A stretch of DNA of 64,000 bases from JANWXD01 sp037446115 (lineage in GTDB: Bacteria; Acidobacteriota; Terriglobia; Bryobacterales; Bryobacteraceae): the NCBI GenBank assembly GCA_037446115.1, contig JBBIJF010000003.1, positions 124,001 to 188,000 on the forward strand. The letters are read 5' to 3'. Positions 63,603-64,000 of the stretch are shown here, in pieces. Made by a program: the position numbers and the translations under genes. Within the stretch, counting starts at the first letter, position 1; every line of letters starts with the position of its first letter. The notes under the pieces are model-generated. The model saw nothing but the letters and a program-made list of their open reading frames with translations. It was not told the DNA's origin and ran no database searches.

Positions 63603-64000
63603 GTGCGCACGCATCGGAATTTCCTGCTGACCGGCCCGCCCGGTTGCGGCAAAACCACCGTCCTCCGCCGCGTGATCGAATTGCTCGGCGACCTCCGCCT
63701 GGCGGGCTTCTACACGGAAGAAATCCGCGAGCGCGGCCGGCGCGTCGGCTTCCGCGCCGCAGGGCTGAACGGCGGCGAAGCCATCCTGGCTCACGTGGAT
63801 CTGGTCTCGAACCTCCGCGTCGGCAAATACGGCGTGAATCCTGCCGCGCTCGCCCCCTTGATCGCTTCCGAGCTGCGGCGGCCGCCGGCGGCCGTGGATC
63901 TGTTCGTCGTGGACGAGATCGGCACGATGGAGTGCTACAGCCCCGACTTCGTCGCCGCCGTCCGCCTGCTCCTGGACGAAACCTCGCCCCTGCTTGCGAC
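63603..64000 (+). CDS. THEP1-type nucleoside-triphosphatase, N-terminal fragment
   Basis: Starts at GTG 63603 (GAGG a few bases before) and runs off the window with no stop, 132 residues visible. Walker A G-P-P-G-C-G-K-T-T at residues 11-19, G-F-Y-T-E-E-I-R near residue 37, G-V-N-P-A-A-L near residue 78, and Walker B L-F-V-V-D-E-I-G-T-M-E near residue 100 match the THEP1/NTPase family, which hydrolyses NTPs or dephosphorylates nucleotides; its cell role is not established. Divergent from the GH10 gene, 30 bp apart. Confidence 0.85.
   Translation, partial: MRTHRNFLLTGPPGCGKTTVLRRVIELLGDLRLAGFYTEEIRERGRRVGFRAAGLNGGEAILAHVDLVSNLRVGKYGVNPAALAPLIASELRRPPAAVDLFVVDEIGTMECYSPDFVAAVRLLLDETSPLLA

Overview
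The window looks like a chromosomal piece of a GC-rich bacterium of the phylum Acidobacteriota, most likely the Solibacter/Bryobacter side (Bryobacterales). The grounds are: two secreted glycosidases carrying the C-terminal module known as the Solibacter C-terminal domain (TIGR03437), an Oar-like TonB-dependent receptor with an N-terminal carboxypeptidase-regulatory domain, a helix-turn-helix/membrane/beta-propeller protein, a bshC gene, and TANNNT promoter-like hexamers set directly against start codons. The assignment is inference from gene families; no 16S rRNA is present.

Layout. 1-10.7 kb: a plant cell wall (rhamnogalacturonan/pectin) locus on the plus strand: the end of a GH106-type rhamnosidase, a GH78 alpha-L-rhamnosidase, a TonB-dependent receptor, a carbohydrate-binding/FG-GAP propeller protein and a PL22 oligogalacturonate lyase, with a small coiled-coil membrane protein (minus strand) between. 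10.7-13.6 kb (minus): ROK glucokinase, an exported FAD oxidoreductase and a small membrane protein. 13.6-19.1 kb (plus): a kinase-like/nuclease-like fusion translationally coupled to hpt, an M20 dipeptidase, the lipid II flippase MurJ and a coiled-coil zinc-ribbon protein. 19.3-24.2 kb: a clan GH-A glycosidase with a TIGR03437 module, a matrixin metalloprotease, a small coiled-coil protein and tRNA-Leu(CAA). 24.2-31.4 kb: an HpaI-type aldolase and BshC (minus), then a frataxin-like protein, HemW, threonine aldolase and a short-chain dehydrogenase in a tight plus-strand run, and a membrane-bound HTH/propeller regulator on minus.

31.6-37.5 kb is compositionally different (less GC-rich, looser spacing) and holds two M48 metalloproteases and several proteins without clear homologues, two of them with N-terminal zinc ribbons. 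37.6-39.6 kb (minus): a HupE/UreJ-like protein and an AI-2E-family transporter. 39.7-43.7 kb: a compact acyl-CoA carboxylase/AtuA/enoyl-CoA hydratase operon of the leucine or acyclic terpene catabolic type, then an ABC exporter pair (43.8-45.8 kb) and a penicillin acylase.

48.1-49.65 kb is the most striking stretch: an ECF sigma factor and a membrane partner lie between two imperfect direct repeats of about 111 bp. Each repeat holds the 3' ends of both flanking convergent genes (penicillin acylase and a Tat-signal aminotransferase), as expected if a roughly 1.37-kb regulatory cassette was inserted into a once-contiguous gene junction. 50.8-55.6 kb: a methyltransferase and the classic rplM-rpsI-rpsB-tsf-pyrH-frr translation operon (minus). 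55.8-64 kb: a hydroxyacid dehydrogenase-like protein, two sulfatase-fold enzymes (one with Thr in place of the usual Cys/Ser), a degenerate GGDEF protein, a YkgJ cysteine-cluster protein, a GH10 xylanase with TIGR03437 module, and the start of a THEP1-type NTPase that runs off the window.
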